Shown: piece by piece, positions 17,483 to 26,526 of the stretch
Numbering within the stretch: the stretch's first letter is position 1
Layout: each line of letters starts with the position of its first letter
NCBI GenBank assembly: GCA_003164035.1
Contig: PLRS01000116.1
Location: 20,172-84,171, forward strand
Source: Bryobacterales bacterium
GTDB lineage: Bacteria; Acidobacteriota; Terriglobia; Bryobacterales; Bryobacteraceae
Reading direction: 5' to 3'
DNA: 64,000 nt
Notes under the pieces: model-generated
The model's input: the letters and a program-made list of their open reading frames with translations, nothing else
Databases searched by the model: none
What the model was told of the DNA's origin: nothing
Translations under genes and position numbers: made by a program

Positions 17483-18370
17483 CTAGCGTTCTTCCACCGT
17501 GAAATGCAGGTCCATCACCGCGGTTGGGCCGCTCACGCCGCGCGTATCCACCACTCCATCGCGAAATAGCCTTTCGTCCGGTCCCATGACCACGATGCGC
17601 ACGATTCGCTCGCCGCGAGGCGCGGCGGAATTCGGCAGTGCCCCGGAGGAACTCACCGAAAACGCGGACTCCCCAGCGGGGATGGGAATACCTTCCGACG
17701 GGGTGAGCAATCGAATCGCGCCTTTCGGGTCGCGCTCGAATGCCCAGGCGACGGCTTTATCGGCGCTCGATATATGAATCTTCAGACTCTCACCGGCATG
17801 GACCCGGGCGGTCGCGGAATGAGCCAGGCCGGATCCGGCCCAATCCGCAACCGCCGCCAGGCTGTGCTGAATCTCCAGGTTGAAGACTGGCAGCAGCGGA
17901 TCGGTCGCGTGTACCCGGGCGGCCTCCAGATCGGCGTGCGCCGGTGAAGGCGAGGCCTTCTTCGCCGCTCCTGCTCCAACAGGGGGCGTGGCTGGCGATG
18001 GCGTGCGCAAATCGCCGGACGGACTCTGGAACGCCAGTTCCGCCGGCGGTTCGGAGGGCCGTTGCAGGATCGCGAAGCCAACCAGCGCCGCGCACACTCC
18101 CGCCGCTGCCCAGGCGAGCGTCCACCAGGGGGCCCAGCTCTCGGACCGCAATTTCTTGGGGCGAGGCGGCGCCAGTTCATTCAGGACGGCCCGCCGCAGT
18201 TCCGGCGATTCCATAGCCCCGCGAAGGTCCTCCATCTCCATCAGCAAGGCGAACAGGTCCGGATCCGCGGCGGCGGATTCGTACAGTTCCTTCCTTTCCT
18301 CCGCCGTCAGCGCCCCAAAGGTGTTGGCGTATAGGAGGCCCACCATGCGGTTGTCCGGTTTAGGGTTCAT
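17483..18370 (-). CDS. Probable membrane anti-sigma factor
   Basis: 295 residues from ATG 18370, which overlaps the ECF sigma stop (ATGA); an in-frame start 13 codons earlier lies inside the sigma gene. A cytoplasmic N-terminal helical region (ALTAEERKELYESAAADPDL) precedes one transmembrane helix (WWTLAWAAAGVCAALVGFAI, about residues 88-108) and a periplasmic C-terminal part with a SLKIHISSADKAVAWAF/DUF4384-like beta segment. No zinc-binding HxxxCxxC is present. Position and topology, rather than sequence, support the anti-sigma role. Confidence 0.65.
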   Translation of the reverse strand: MNPKPDNRMVGLLYANTFGALTAEERKELYESAAADPDLFALLMEMEDLRGAMESPELRRAVLNELAPPRPKKLRSESWAPWWTLAWAAAGVCAALVGFAILQRPSEPPAELAFQSPSGDLRTPSPATPPVGAGAAKKASPSPAHADLEAARVHATDPLLPVFNLEIQHSLAAVADWAGSGLAHSATARVHAGESLKIHISSADKAVAWAFERDPKGAIRLLTPSEGIPIPAGESAFSVSSSGALPNSAAPRGERIVRIVVMGPDERLFRDGVVDTRGVSGPTAVMDLHFTVEER

Positions 18371-18882
18371 GCCGACCATCCCATGATGAGACTCAGCCGC
18401 TGGCGGCACCGGCAGAGGCGAGTATAATAGGCACTGCCTGTCAGCCCCAGGATGCCCCTCATCCCATCGGTCTTCTTGCCCTCCAGGAACATCTGTAAGA
18501 GCTGTTGGCAGCCCACACCCAGTTGCCGGATTCCGTGGCGGAGACGCTCCGCGGCGCTTTTGCGAATCAGTTGCTCCTCAACCGAAGGGCTGTTCGAATC
18601 TACTGCGTCGAACTCCTCTGCAAATTGCGCCCCGCCGCGCGTTCTCCGGCGTTGGAACTCATAAATCTTGAGCCTTGCAATCGTGATGCCCAGCGGAAGC
18701 AGGTCATGAGTTTTCTCCAGATGCGGGTAGCGTACGTGGATCAGCAGCATAACTTCCTGCGCGATATCGTCGGCCCACTCCGGATTCCGCCCAGCCACGT
18801 ACCGCACGACGCATCTGCGGACCTGCTCCAGGACACTGTCGCGCTCCGGATTGGAGGCGGGCACTGCTTGTAAGCTGCTCAT
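18367..18882 (-). CDS. ECF-type RNA polymerase sigma factor
   Basis: A 171-residue protein of ECF size. Region 2 covers about residues 20-85 (WADDIAQEVMLLIHVRYPHL), with IARLKIYEFQRRRTR at its end, and region 4 about residues 115-165 (LGVGCQQLLQMFLEGKKTDG ... SAYYTRLCRCRQRL). It should direct transcription of its own operon and of the DUF4384/subtilase genes downstream, held by the coupled membrane anti-sigma factor. No -35/-10 motif for it could be assigned confidently. Confidence 0.8.
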   Translation of the reverse strand: MSSLQAVPASNPERDSVLEQVRRCVVRYVAGRNPEWADDIAQEVMLLIHVRYPHLEKTHDLLPLGITIARLKIYEFQRRRTRGGAQFAEEFDAVDSNSPSVEEQLIRKSAAERLRHGIRQLGVGCQQLLQMFLEGKKTDGMRGILGLTGSAYYTRLCRCRQRLSLIMGWSA

Positions 18883-18894
18883 CGATTCCTCGCG

Positions 18895-19516
18895 CTACCG
18901 CCCGACAACCTGAACCTCCACCCGGCGATCCATGCGGTAATCTTCGTCGGAATTCCCGCGCGACAACGATTCGCGGCTGCCGCGGCCCTCTCCACGCAAT
19001 CGCTTGGAATCGATGCCGCAACTGCCGGTGAGAAGACGGATCACCGCCTGCGCGCGGCGCTCGGACAAAGCCTGGTTATAGTCGCTGGCGCCGCGGCTGT
19101 CGGTGTGGCCCACTACCAGGAAGCTGAGGCCCGCGAATTCCGGTGCCGAGAGAGCTTTGCACAGCTCCGCCTCCTGCAGGAAGCCGCTCTCCGCCAGACG
19201 ATCCTGATCGAACTCAAACTCTATCGGCAAATCGATCCTGCGCCCCGGCGCGCCAGTCTGGGTATCCGCAGCCAGTTTCAGTTGCCGCTCGATCGTGTCG
19301 GCGGTAACCGGGCCCTCGGACCTGTTCAGATAATCCACCAGCGCCCTGGCTTCCTTAGTGGCGAAGCTGGCCGTCGATTCATCGGCCAGCACCTTCGCTT
19401 CGGCGCGCCGGCCCAGCGCCATTGCCATGCGCGCCTGCTGATAGAGGGCCATCGCTCTGAATCGAACGTCCCGCGCCCGTTCACCTGCCAGCCGATAAGC
19501 GTCCCAGGCCTCTTGA
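18895..19516 (-). pseudogene. OmpA-family peptidoglycan-binding protein, 5'-truncated
   Basis: The C-terminal 115 residues form an OmpA/MotB domain: LPIEFEFDQDRLAESGFLQE, VVGHTDSRGASDYNQALSER and SDEDYRMDRRVEVQV, with the peptidoglycan-binding Asp/Arg present. Ahead of it is a helical TPR-like segment (EAWDAYRLAGERARDVRF onward). The frame continues past about 19516, but there it is merely the antisense of a caspase fragment, so the true N-terminus and any signal peptide are missing. It ends 12 bases before the sigma factor start. Probably a rearrangement product. Confidence 0.7.
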
Positions 19517-19765
19517 GTGGTGTTCGCGGCCTCCACGGGCAAACAGGTGGCGCAGGAGCGTGACGAGTGGGGCAACGGCGCATTCACCAAAGCCCTGCTG
19601 GAGGGTATTGGCGGGCAAGCCGATTATGGACACACGGGTAAGATCACGGTAAACATGCTGGATCTGTACATCTCCGAGCGCGTCAAGGAGCTGACACAGG
19701 GCCAGCAGACACCCTCGACAACCAAACCCCAGACGATTGCGGATTTTCCGGTGGCAGTGAGGTAA
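19517..19765 (+). pseudogene. C-terminal stub of a caspase-type (C14) peptidase
   Basis: Residues VVFAASTGKQVAQERDEWGN followed by GAFTKALLEGIGG and LDLYISERVKELTQGQQTP match the end of bacterial caspase-fold domains, where the small-subunit helix and the QTPTTTKP-like tail lie. A TGA precedes the fragment in frame at 19514, and the catalytic His and Cys are absent. It starts exactly where the opposite-strand OmpA gene loses its homology, marking a join. Confidence 0.72.
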
Positions 19766-20148
19766 GCGAAGGGCGCAGACCCGGGCGGTGACCGACCCTG
19801 GAGTCATCACGACCCGGCAGGCGATTACACCCGCCGGTGTGCCCACCGTATTCGATCCCGCCTTCGAATGGATGCCCCAGGCGCCTCTCAGCTACCGTGC
19901 CGCGAATTGGCCGTTTGCCATAGAGCCCCGGTGGAAGCGGCGTGCCACACCTCCTCGATCTTCGCTGGGGCTAGCGTCAATGGCACGCAGTGTGCAATGT
20001 CGCCCTGTGGCACGCATACTTCGCGGACGAGGTGCCGTGCATCCGCGTCGGCCTGCCCGCGTCGGCACGATACCGCGGCGCTGCCCGCGCCGGGCTTTCA
20101 GCGGCGCCAGGCAATGCCGCACGTTCCGGCGAGAGCGAATGAGCGGCG
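19766..20148. other. Gene-free stretch
   Basis: No ORF here has recognisable protein character. A minus-strand reading near 19930-20090 (RHLVREVCVPQGDIAHCVPL) looks weakly protein-like and vaguely parallels a segment at 26390-26450, but I cannot name it. Probably decayed sequence next to the caspase/OmpA join. Confidence 0.3.
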
Positions 20149-21066
20149 TCAGGACCTCACGGCGTTTTTCTCGATGTACTCTTCGGCCTTCGACTTCGTC
20201 GGCCGCCGATCGATGTAATAGAAGCGCTCCGCGTACTGGAGGTTATGCGGCCGGCCGTATTCCCGGTCGTTGTCGAGAAGGAACTGGCGCACGTAGGCGC
20301 GGTCGGCGGTGCGGTCATCGCTGCCGAACAGCGGCAGGCGCTTTCCCTGCCGCGCCAGTTCCGCCCTCAACAGCGAACCGCGATTGCCGTCGCCCTGGGA
20401 CTTACATGCTGCGATGGCATCGATCTTCTTGTCGATTTGAGAGCTGATATCGACCACCCGGTTGAACGGCTGGCTCGGCCGGGCATAGAAACAATACCGC
20501 TCGGTCACAGCGTGGGGTTGAATGCCAGCCAGCATGTGCTCGTGAAAATCGTTGGGCATTCCGGCCATCCAGCAGGCCTCTTCCACGGCACGCCCGGTTA
20601 CCCAGTGGTCGGGATTTTCCTCGTCCTCCCGCGACGGATTGAAGGAGATGGTGGTGTCCACCTTGAGCATCCGGAAAATGAGAATCAGGCGGCCGCGCAG
20701 GTCGATACAGGAGATGCCGTCCATGTCGTGGTTCAGGTAGTAGAAATCGAACACATCCTGGAACCCGAGGGCCGCGGCCATGCGGCCGTGGTCCTGCTCG
20801 TTGCTGTAAATGTTCTGGGCGTTGGTGTGGCCGCCGGATCTTTCATCATTAGTGGTGCGCACGATGTAACCGGTGTAGCCTTCTCGCATCAGCTTGGCGC
20901 ACAGCCCCGAGGCGTAGTAAGGGATATCGTCAGCATGGGCATGCACGGCGGCGAAGACTTTGCCCTTGTGGGGCTGCCCCGGCTGGTCCTTCATGACGAC
21001 GACTTCCCTCGCACTGGCCTGGGACGCCGCGGCGGCCGAACCCGTCAATTCATCGTAATCGTACAT
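20149..21066 (-). CDS. PIG-L/LmbE-family deacetylase
   Basis: 305 residues. The metal site appears as VHAHADDIPYY (family AHPDDE), with a downstream NPDHWVTG matching the second metal ligand motif. PIG-L enzymes remove N-acetyl groups from GlcNAc-type substrates; the Glu after DD is Ile here, a variant shared with the paralogue upstream. There is no signal peptide. It follows the paralogue by 20 bases, and the two share the KGKVFAAVHAHADD/QGKVLAAFQAHSDD core and similar C-termini (ERFYYID, ETFRYIG). Tandem duplication is likely. Substrate unknown. Confidence 0.8.
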   Translation of the reverse strand: MYDYDELTGSAAAASQASAREVVVMKDQPGQPHKGKVFAAVHAHADDIPYYASGLCAKLMREGYTGYIVRTTNDERSGGHTNAQNIYSNEQDHGRMAAALGFQDVFDFYYLNHDMDGISCIDLRGRLILIFRMLKVDTTISFNPSREDEENPDHWVTGRAVEEACWMAGMPNDFHEHMLAGIQPHAVTERYCFYARPSQPFNRVVDISSQIDKKIDAIAACKSQGDGNRGSLLRAELARQGKRLPLFGSDDRTADRAYVRQFLLDNDREYGRPHNLQYAERFYYIDRRPTKSKAEEYIEKNAVRS

Positions 21067-21086
21067 TGTCTGTCTCCTGAGTGGGC

Positions 21087-22151
21087 CTACAGCGGAATCG
21101 CATTGGCTTCGACGTATTTGCGAATCGACGGTTCGTAGCTGGCTTCCGGACCGATATAGCGGAAGGTCTCGGCGTATTCCAAGCCGAACTGGTGTCCCAA
21201 GGTCCGGAAATCCTCCATGATGAAATGCTTGGTGTATTGGAAGTTCGCGGTTTCGTCGTCGTTGCCCAGCAGAGGCAGTCTCTTGCCCTGGCTTGCCAGA
21301 TCCCGGCGGAGGCGGGCCCCGGCATCGCCGGCCGGCCCCTTGGCCTTGTTGGCCACGTTCGCCCGCACCTTGACGTCGATGTAAGAGCCGATATCCACCA
21401 CGCGGTTCACCAGATTGTGTCCTTGCGGCGCCCGCGAGTGGTAGTATTTCTCGCTCACGCGTCCCGGTTTCAACCCGGCCTTGAGCTGCTCGGGATATTC
21501 CCGGCCGCCGCCGGGGGTCGACATCCAGCAGGCTGTTTCCACCGCCTTGCCGACGACCAGGTGATCGGGATTCTCGTCGTAATGGTCATAGGGATCCATC
21601 ACGAATACGGTATCCACCTGGAGCAGTCGGAGCAGGAAAATCAGGCGCTGGCGGAGTTCGATGATCGCGACATCGTCCATACGATGATTCCGGTAATAGA
21701 AGGAGAACGATTTGAGGCCGAGCGCCTTGGCCGCCTCCTGGTAGTCGATCTCATTCTGCGTGGTGCCCCACCCGACGCTCGAGCCGGACTTCTCGTCATT
21801 GGACAGGCGGATGAGGTAGCCGGTGTAGCCTTCGCCGATGAGCTTGGCGACCGTACCGGCGCAGAACAGGATGATGTCGTCCGAGTGGGCCTGGAAGGCG
21901 GCAAGAACCTTGCCCTGGTACGGTTTGCCGGGCCGGTCGCGTTCGATCACCAGGTCGTCCGCATACGTGAGGTAATCCGGCGTGAGCAGCGGGCTGCCTG
22001 GGCCGCGGGGCACGGACCATGCCGACGGCGAGGTGCCGGGCGGCAGATTGGAGCGCTGCCGGTCGGGGGTGGACTGCTGAGGCAGCGCCGCGGCGCCGCT
22101 GAGGGCCAAGCCTCCTCCCACGGTGCGAGTCAGAAACTGACGTCTTTCCAT
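21087..22151 (-). CDS. PIG-L/LmbE-family deacetylase with Tat-like signal
   Basis: 354 residues from ATG 22151, chosen because MERRQFLTRTVGGGLALSGA is a twin-arginine signal and GAGGAG lies upstream. The metal site is FQAHSDDIILF, and ENPDHLVVG is the second ligand motif. First gene of a two-paralogue operon; unlike its partner it is exported. With the RraA-like, enolase-superfamily and hydrolase genes upstream, it probably acts on an acetylated sugar derivative outside the cytoplasm. Confidence 0.8.
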   Translation of the reverse strand: MERRQFLTRTVGGGLALSGAAALPQQSTPDRQRSNLPPGTSPSAWSVPRGPGSPLLTPDYLTYADDLVIERDRPGKPYQGKVLAAFQAHSDDIILFCAGTVAKLIGEGYTGYLIRLSNDEKSGSSVGWGTTQNEIDYQEAAKALGLKSFSFYYRNHRMDDVAIIELRQRLIFLLRLLQVDTVFVMDPYDHYDENPDHLVVGKAVETACWMSTPGGGREYPEQLKAGLKPGRVSEKYYHSRAPQGHNLVNRVVDIGSYIDVKVRANVANKAKGPAGDAGARLRRDLASQGKRLPLLGNDDETANFQYTKHFIMEDFRTLGHQFGLEYAETFRYIGPEASYEPSIRKYVEANAIPL

Positions 22152-22335
22152 GGCGATTGTGACTCCTCTCTTCCGGGAGCGCGAGGAAGCGTCCAGAATC
22201 CCATTATGCACAAGCATTTTGCCGGGGCGTACCTGTCATGCCCGTGACGGCGCAAACTGCCGCTCTCTTTACGTCGCCGTCGGCACTTGGGTGCGCGCTC
22301 TCAAGTGACAGGCCGGTTTGGCAATACCGGAGTTG

Positions 22336-23298
22336 CTAGCGGGCACCCCTGCCGCCACGAGGCGGTTGACTGGGCCGGCTCGCTTCAGCCAGCAGCGCGG
22401 CAAATTCAGCCCGCGTCATCTTCAATTTCTCGGGATGAGCGTCAACCCACTTCCCCAAAGCGATAAGCTTCTCCGCTGTCCAGCCGCCTTCGAATTGTGC
22501 GCCGTTCTTGCCTTGGCTGTTCAATTCAAAATTGAAAGCGTCTTGCAGGTTGGTGAATTCGGCCTTATCGACCGCTGCCGCGGCCAGCACGGCGGGAATA
22601 AAGATAACCCCATCCTGCTTGGCCAGGACCAGGTCCCCCGGCAACACAACGGCCCGTCCGATCCGAACCGGAACGTTGATCCCCGTCAGTTGCATTTGCG
22701 CCCATGCCGAGGGATCGTAGCCCCGATAAAATCCGTTGAGGTTAGCGATCTCCCGGTTTTCTTCCGCATCCCGTATACCGGCGTCGAATATAAAGCCGGA
22801 ATGGGTGTGGGCGGCGATGCCGCTCCCCAGGTTGGAACCGATAAGGGTGCCTTCAATGACCTTCCCATAGCCATCGGCGACCATCGTGTCACCCATCTGA
22901 AGCTCATTGATCACCCAGCTATTGGTTCCGCTGACGCGTCCCTCCGCCTTACCCTCGGCGGCGACGGCAGCCGCCATGTCGGGCCGCCGCGGCATGAATT
23001 GCGCCGTGAGCGCTCGGCCGGCAAAAGGCTTTTCGATGTGGAGAGCCTGCCAGCCACCCTCAAACTGGTTCGTGTAGCCTTGGCCACGCAGATAGTCCCA
23101 CACATCCTCGATCGACAGGTCCAAAGCGCGCACAAGCAGATTGTCCGCTACTTTCGGGCGTCCGTCGGGAAAGCGCTCGCCCTTCCATTCCGACGTGTAA
23201 AACATCACTTGTTCTTTCGTCTGCTTGATTTGGGCGAAGGCTGTCGATGGACCCATCGCGGCGCAGGCGATCAAAATAGTCAAAACGGTCTTTTTCAT
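22336..23298 (-). CDS. Exported RraA-like (dimethylmenaquinone methyltransferase-related) protein
   Basis: 320 residues from ATG 23298 (GGGAG upstream; signal peptide MKKTVLTILIACAAMGPSTA). The core (about residues 130-270) has the RraA/4-hydroxy-4-methyl-2-oxoglutarate aldolase pattern: MGDTMVADGYGKVIEGTLIG, then AHTHSGFIFDAGIRD and GRAVVLPGDLVLAKQDGVIF. RraA-fold aldolases act on oxo-acids with a divalent metal; an exported form is unusual. The C-terminus is helical and ends RPSQPPRGGRGAR. Probably part of the surrounding catabolic set. Confidence 0.72.
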   Translation of the reverse strand: MKKTVLTILIACAAMGPSTAFAQIKQTKEQVMFYTSEWKGERFPDGRPKVADNLLVRALDLSIEDVWDYLRGQGYTNQFEGGWQALHIEKPFAGRALTAQFMPRRPDMAAAVAAEGKAEGRVSGTNSWVINELQMGDTMVADGYGKVIEGTLIGSNLGSGIAAHTHSGFIFDAGIRDAEENREIANLNGFYRGYDPSAWAQMQLTGINVPVRIGRAVVLPGDLVLAKQDGVIFIPAVLAAAAVDKAEFTNLQDAFNFELNSQGKNGAQFEGGWTAEKLIALGKWVDAHPEKLKMTRAEFAALLAEASRPSQPPRGGRGAR

Positions 23299-23389
23299 AG
23301 AACTCCCTCTCTTCAATTGATCATCGCATTTGAGTCGGCGCATAAACGACCTCCGATAGAAGCTTCCCTGGCTGAGGCTTGCTGGCGTG

Positions 23390-24685
23390 TTACAACTCTG
23401 CGATGCTTTCGATCACGGCATCGCCATTATGGAAAGGCGCCTCACGAAGCTCTATCCCCAGCCCGGGTGTTTCGGGCGCCGTCACGTACCCGTTCACCGG
23501 CGTAGGCACGTTTTCGATGAAGTGTGGGTACACGTCGTTATACATGTGGTACACGCTTTCCATAATGAAGAAGTTCGTCAGGGATGTCGCCGTGTGGATC
23601 GAGGCGAACCACAGGATCGGCCCGCCCCCCGTGTGCGGGCACACCGGAATCTTGTAGGTATCCGCCATATACGCAATCTTCTTCGCCTCGGAGATTCCCC
23701 CGCACCAGGTGACATCCCACATCACCACGCCGACTGCCCGTTGTTCGAACATCTCCCGGAACCCGAAGCGCGTCGCCAGCCGCTCGCTGATGCAGACGGG
23801 TATGCTGGTCTGCCGCGCCAGCGTCGCATACGCCTCCACATTGTCGGCCAGCATGGGATCTTCGAGGTACATAATTCCGTATGGTTCCAGCGAATGGGCG
23901 ATCATCACCGAACAGGTGAGGTTCCACTTGCTGCTCAAGTCGAGAAAGATCCCCATCTCATCGCCCGCCGTCTTGCGAATACGCTCGATCGGATCGAGCG
24001 ACGCCTTCAGCTCGGCCATGGAGATGAACGTGCCGCCGTGCCGGGCGGCGGCGTTTACCGGACCGCGGTCGTAGGGGTAAATCTTGATCCCCTTGATGCC
24101 CCGGCTGAGCAGAAACTCAGTCAGCTTCTCGGGGGCGTCATGCTCCCGCATGCCGTTGATCGGCCACCCGTTCATGGTGTTGTACACCTGCAATTTCTCC
24201 TGGGCCTTGCCGCCCAGCAGCCTATAGACGGGAAGGCCGGACGCCTTGCCGAGAATATCCCACTGCGCGATATTGAGGGCGCTGAGCATGCGCGTCTCGG
24301 CCCCGCCCCAAGGCGCATACGAAATTTGATAAAAGAGGGTCTGCCAGAGGCGATCAATGTCGGCCGCATCCTTCCCCAGAATCAGGGGCGCATATGCCTT
24401 CAGCACGGCCACATGCGACTCGTGGCCGGCACCGGAATAGGATTCGCCAATGCCGACGATACCTTGATCGGTGTAGAGACGCACCCACGTCCAGTCGGGT
24501 GAAATTCCTTGTATACGCAACTCCCGCCTAAAACGCACGGCCTCGATTTTGGTTATTTTCAGAGGTCCCACACGCGCGGCGGCGGCCCGCGCCTCTGGCG
24601 TACATAGTCCAGTTCCGAGTATCGCCAGAGATCCGGCGCCTCCGGCGCCGAGAAAACCCCTTCGTGTCATTTGACTGTCTTGCAT
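23390..24685 (-). CDS. Tat-exported enolase-superfamily enzyme (mandelate racemase/sugar-acid dehydratase)
   Basis: 431 residues. GGAGGGTCGG stands before the ATG. TRRGFLGAGGAGSLAILG is a twin-arginine signal. The capping domain (residues 45-165) is followed by the barrel with the general-base lysine in KGIKIYPYD, metal ligands in FLDLSSKWN, MYLEDPM and CISERLA, and the histidine in PVCPHTGGGP. This layout fits the galactonate dehydratase/mandelate racemase subgroup. It is probably the key enzyme of the 20-27 kb cluster. Exported members are uncommon. Confidence 0.85.
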   Translation of the reverse strand: MQDSQMTRRGFLGAGGAGSLAILGTGLCTPEARAAAARVGPLKITKIEAVRFRRELRIQGISPDWTWVRLYTDQGIVGIGESYSGAGHESHVAVLKAYAPLILGKDAADIDRLWQTLFYQISYAPWGGAETRMLSALNIAQWDILGKASGLPVYRLLGGKAQEKLQVYNTMNGWPINGMREHDAPEKLTEFLLSRGIKGIKIYPYDRGPVNAAARHGGTFISMAELKASLDPIERIRKTAGDEMGIFLDLSSKWNLTCSVMIAHSLEPYGIMYLEDPMLADNVEAYATLARQTSIPVCISERLATRFGFREMFEQRAVGVVMWDVTWCGGISEAKKIAYMADTYKIPVCPHTGGGPILWFASIHTATSLTNFFIMESVYHMYNDVYPHFIENVPTPVNGYVTAPETPGLGIELREAPFHNGDAVIESIAEL

Positions 24686-24775
24686 CCGACCCTCCTCCTG
24701 CTCGCTTTGAAGGCGTCGCCGTTCTTGAATATCTCAGGCTTAGTACTCGGTTTCGCAATTACGGTCACACGCCCT

Positions 24776-24845
24776 GCAACCGCTCCCTTACGGTCGCGGC
24801 TCGGAAATGCGCGAGTCCGAGCCGCGACCGTAAGGGAGCGGTTGC
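24776..24845. repeat. Repeat B: 29-bp perfect inverted repeat
   Basis: The arm 24776-24804 (GCAACCGCTCCCTTACGGTC...) is perfectly complementary to 24817-24845 with a 12-base loop. It lies between the hydrolase and dehydratase genes, so it could serve as a terminator-like hairpin on the transcript, though it lacks a U tract. A related single arm is at 4563-4593. Confidence 0.85.
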
Positions 24846-24871
24846 CCTCGAATACGACAGCGACCCTTCCT

Positions 24872-26119
24872 TCATTGCGTGACCGAAGACACAACCATCT
24901 CCAACAGTCTGCGGACGCCATCATCCCCGCCAACCGGGCCATCATGAAACTGATCGTGCGGACCCGCTTTCCAATTGTCGCGGGAATGGTCCATCTGGTA
25001 CGTTACCGGCAGGCCCGTCAGTTGGGGGTCGAGTTGCGCATCGCTCGAGGACATTTTGTAGATCACCAGGTCGAGCGACGGCACCACGTAGATGGCCGAC
25101 CCGCCCGCCCCCGACTTGAAAAACGCGTCGCGGGGCGCTCCAAAGACGTGACCATCCGCGTTGGTTTCGAACATCAGGCTCATCGGCGCGTGCGGGTTAT
25201 AGGGCGAAGGGCTGCCGCACATGGCGACATACTCGGCGGGCACCAATTGGCGATTGGCCCAGCGGCCCTTGTGTAGCAGAAGATAGGTGAACCGGAGCGC
25301 ATCGGTAGCACGCAATGCGATTCCTCCGCCGCCGGGCGTGTGCGGCAGGGTGCTCCCGTTGCGGTGCAAAGCGTAACCCCACGGCCCGAAGCCCATCGGC
25401 TTGGCCAGTTTCTCGTCGATATACTGCTGCATCTCCATCCCGGTCAGGCGGCGCAGCACGATGGAGGCCACGTGCGGTGAGCCCGAGGCGTAGGAGTACC
25501 CTTCGCCCGGCTTGGTCCACATCGCCGTTCGCAAGGCGCTGGTGTCCTGGTCCTCGGGTGCGGCAGGGCGCGGAACCGGCTCCAGCGGCCGATCCTCACC
25601 ACGGACCATTCCCGGATTGCCGCCGTCCCCGTGCATGCCGGAGGTCATGGTCAGCAATTGCCCCAACTTGATATCCGCTTTCAATGGGTCGCTCAGCGGA
25701 AATGCTTCCGGCAGGTACCTCTCGGTGAATACCTTGGTCTCCAGGCCTTCGGGGATCTGGTCGCGCTCTTCCTGCAACATGATCCCGCAGGAAATGCTGG
25801 TGAACGCCTTCCCAATCGACGCCATATCGGGATGCGCTTCGCGATTGCCTTTGCCGAAGTATTTTTCGTAGACCAGATAACCGTGTCGCACCACTACCAG
25901 GCCGCCATGTTGGCTGGTTTCCTTCTCGAATTCGAACGCCTGGGCAAGCCTGCCGAGATCCATGCCTCCCAGCTTGCGGACCTTCGCGGCATCCGTTAGA
26001 GCACGCCAGCCTCCCGCGCTGTCAGGAGGAGGAAAGTAGTCGTGGTCCCCGGCCACCACCAGAGGCAAGCATAAGAGCAGGGCAGAAGATGCCGCTCGTT
26101 GCAATATACCGTCGATCAT
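24872..26119 (-). CDS. Exported beta-lactamase-fold serine hydrolase
   Basis: 415 residues from ATG 26119 (an in-frame start 15 codons earlier lacks support), with a signal-like start (MIDGILQRAASSALLLCLPL). It belongs to the class C beta-lactamase/esterase family (beta-lactamase superfamily PF00144). The catalytic S-x-x-K is in DMASIGKAFTS and the Tyr motif is GYSYASGSPH. A GMHGDG/TSGM loop lies between. Family members include esterases and D-amino-acid amidases, so antibiotic hydrolysis should not be assumed. It is upstream of the dehydratase on the same strand. Confidence 0.82.
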   Translation of the reverse strand: MIDGILQRAASSALLLCLPLVVAGDHDYFPPPDSAGGWRALTDAAKVRKLGGMDLGRLAQAFEFEKETSQHGGLVVVRHGYLVYEKYFGKGNREAHPDMASIGKAFTSISCGIMLQEERDQIPEGLETKVFTERYLPEAFPLSDPLKADIKLGQLLTMTSGMHGDGGNPGMVRGEDRPLEPVPRPAAPEDQDTSALRTAMWTKPGEGYSYASGSPHVASIVLRRLTGMEMQQYIDEKLAKPMGFGPWGYALHRNGSTLPHTPGGGGIALRATDALRFTYLLLHKGRWANRQLVPAEYVAMCGSPSPYNPHAPMSLMFETNADGHVFGAPRDAFFKSGAGGSAIYVVPSLDLVIYKMSSSDAQLDPQLTGLPVTYQMDHSRDNWKAGPHDQFHDGPVGGDDGVRRLLEMVVSSVTQ

Positions 26120-26526
26120 GGTATCCCCATTATTATTCCGCAAATCGCAACTGGTGGGCGGCACCGCTGGGATCGGGAATCGCGTTGAAAAGAGTGCCGC
26201 TCTGTCGGAGGGCTAACATGAGAGCCGAGTACTCCGAAGATGCGGTCGTCGTCGAGTTGGGGGACGCGCCAGTGCCGCAGTTCGCGGCGAGCGCCGCGGC
26301 GGAGGCGGCTGAAGTAGCCCGGCGCGCCGTGCCTCGGCGATCTTCGCCGCGTCCGCCACGTCGATGGGGCGGTGACCAAGTGCGTGCTCCGGCACGCGCA
26401 GTTCGCGCACGAGGCCCGCGCGCCCGCGGCGGCCTGCCCGCGATACGCGCCGCATCTCGACGTTGCCGCCGTCCTACTCACGTCGACCGAACTCCCGGTG
26501 ACATAATGGTACCGATCGGAGGCTCC
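26120..26526. other. Divergent intergenic region
   Basis: Separates the hydrolase (minus) from the isomerase-like gene (plus), so it must hold both promoters, but no clear -35/-10 pair was assigned. A minus-strand reading at 26215-26450 (VPEHALGHRPIDVADAAKIA) looks faintly coding. A 16-bp word AGTTCGCGGCGAGCGC at 26279-26294 recurs at 27617-27632 on the far side of the isomerase gene. Confidence 0.35.

Noticed and set aside
19788..20447. 219-residue plus-strand frame after the caspase stub
   Set aside because: Arg-rich, low-information composition and overlaps the PIG-L gene; no domain seen.
26089..26526. N-terminal extension of the isomerase-like protein
   Set aside because: Arg/Pro-rich non-protein composition; the Tat signal and GGAGG favour 26527.
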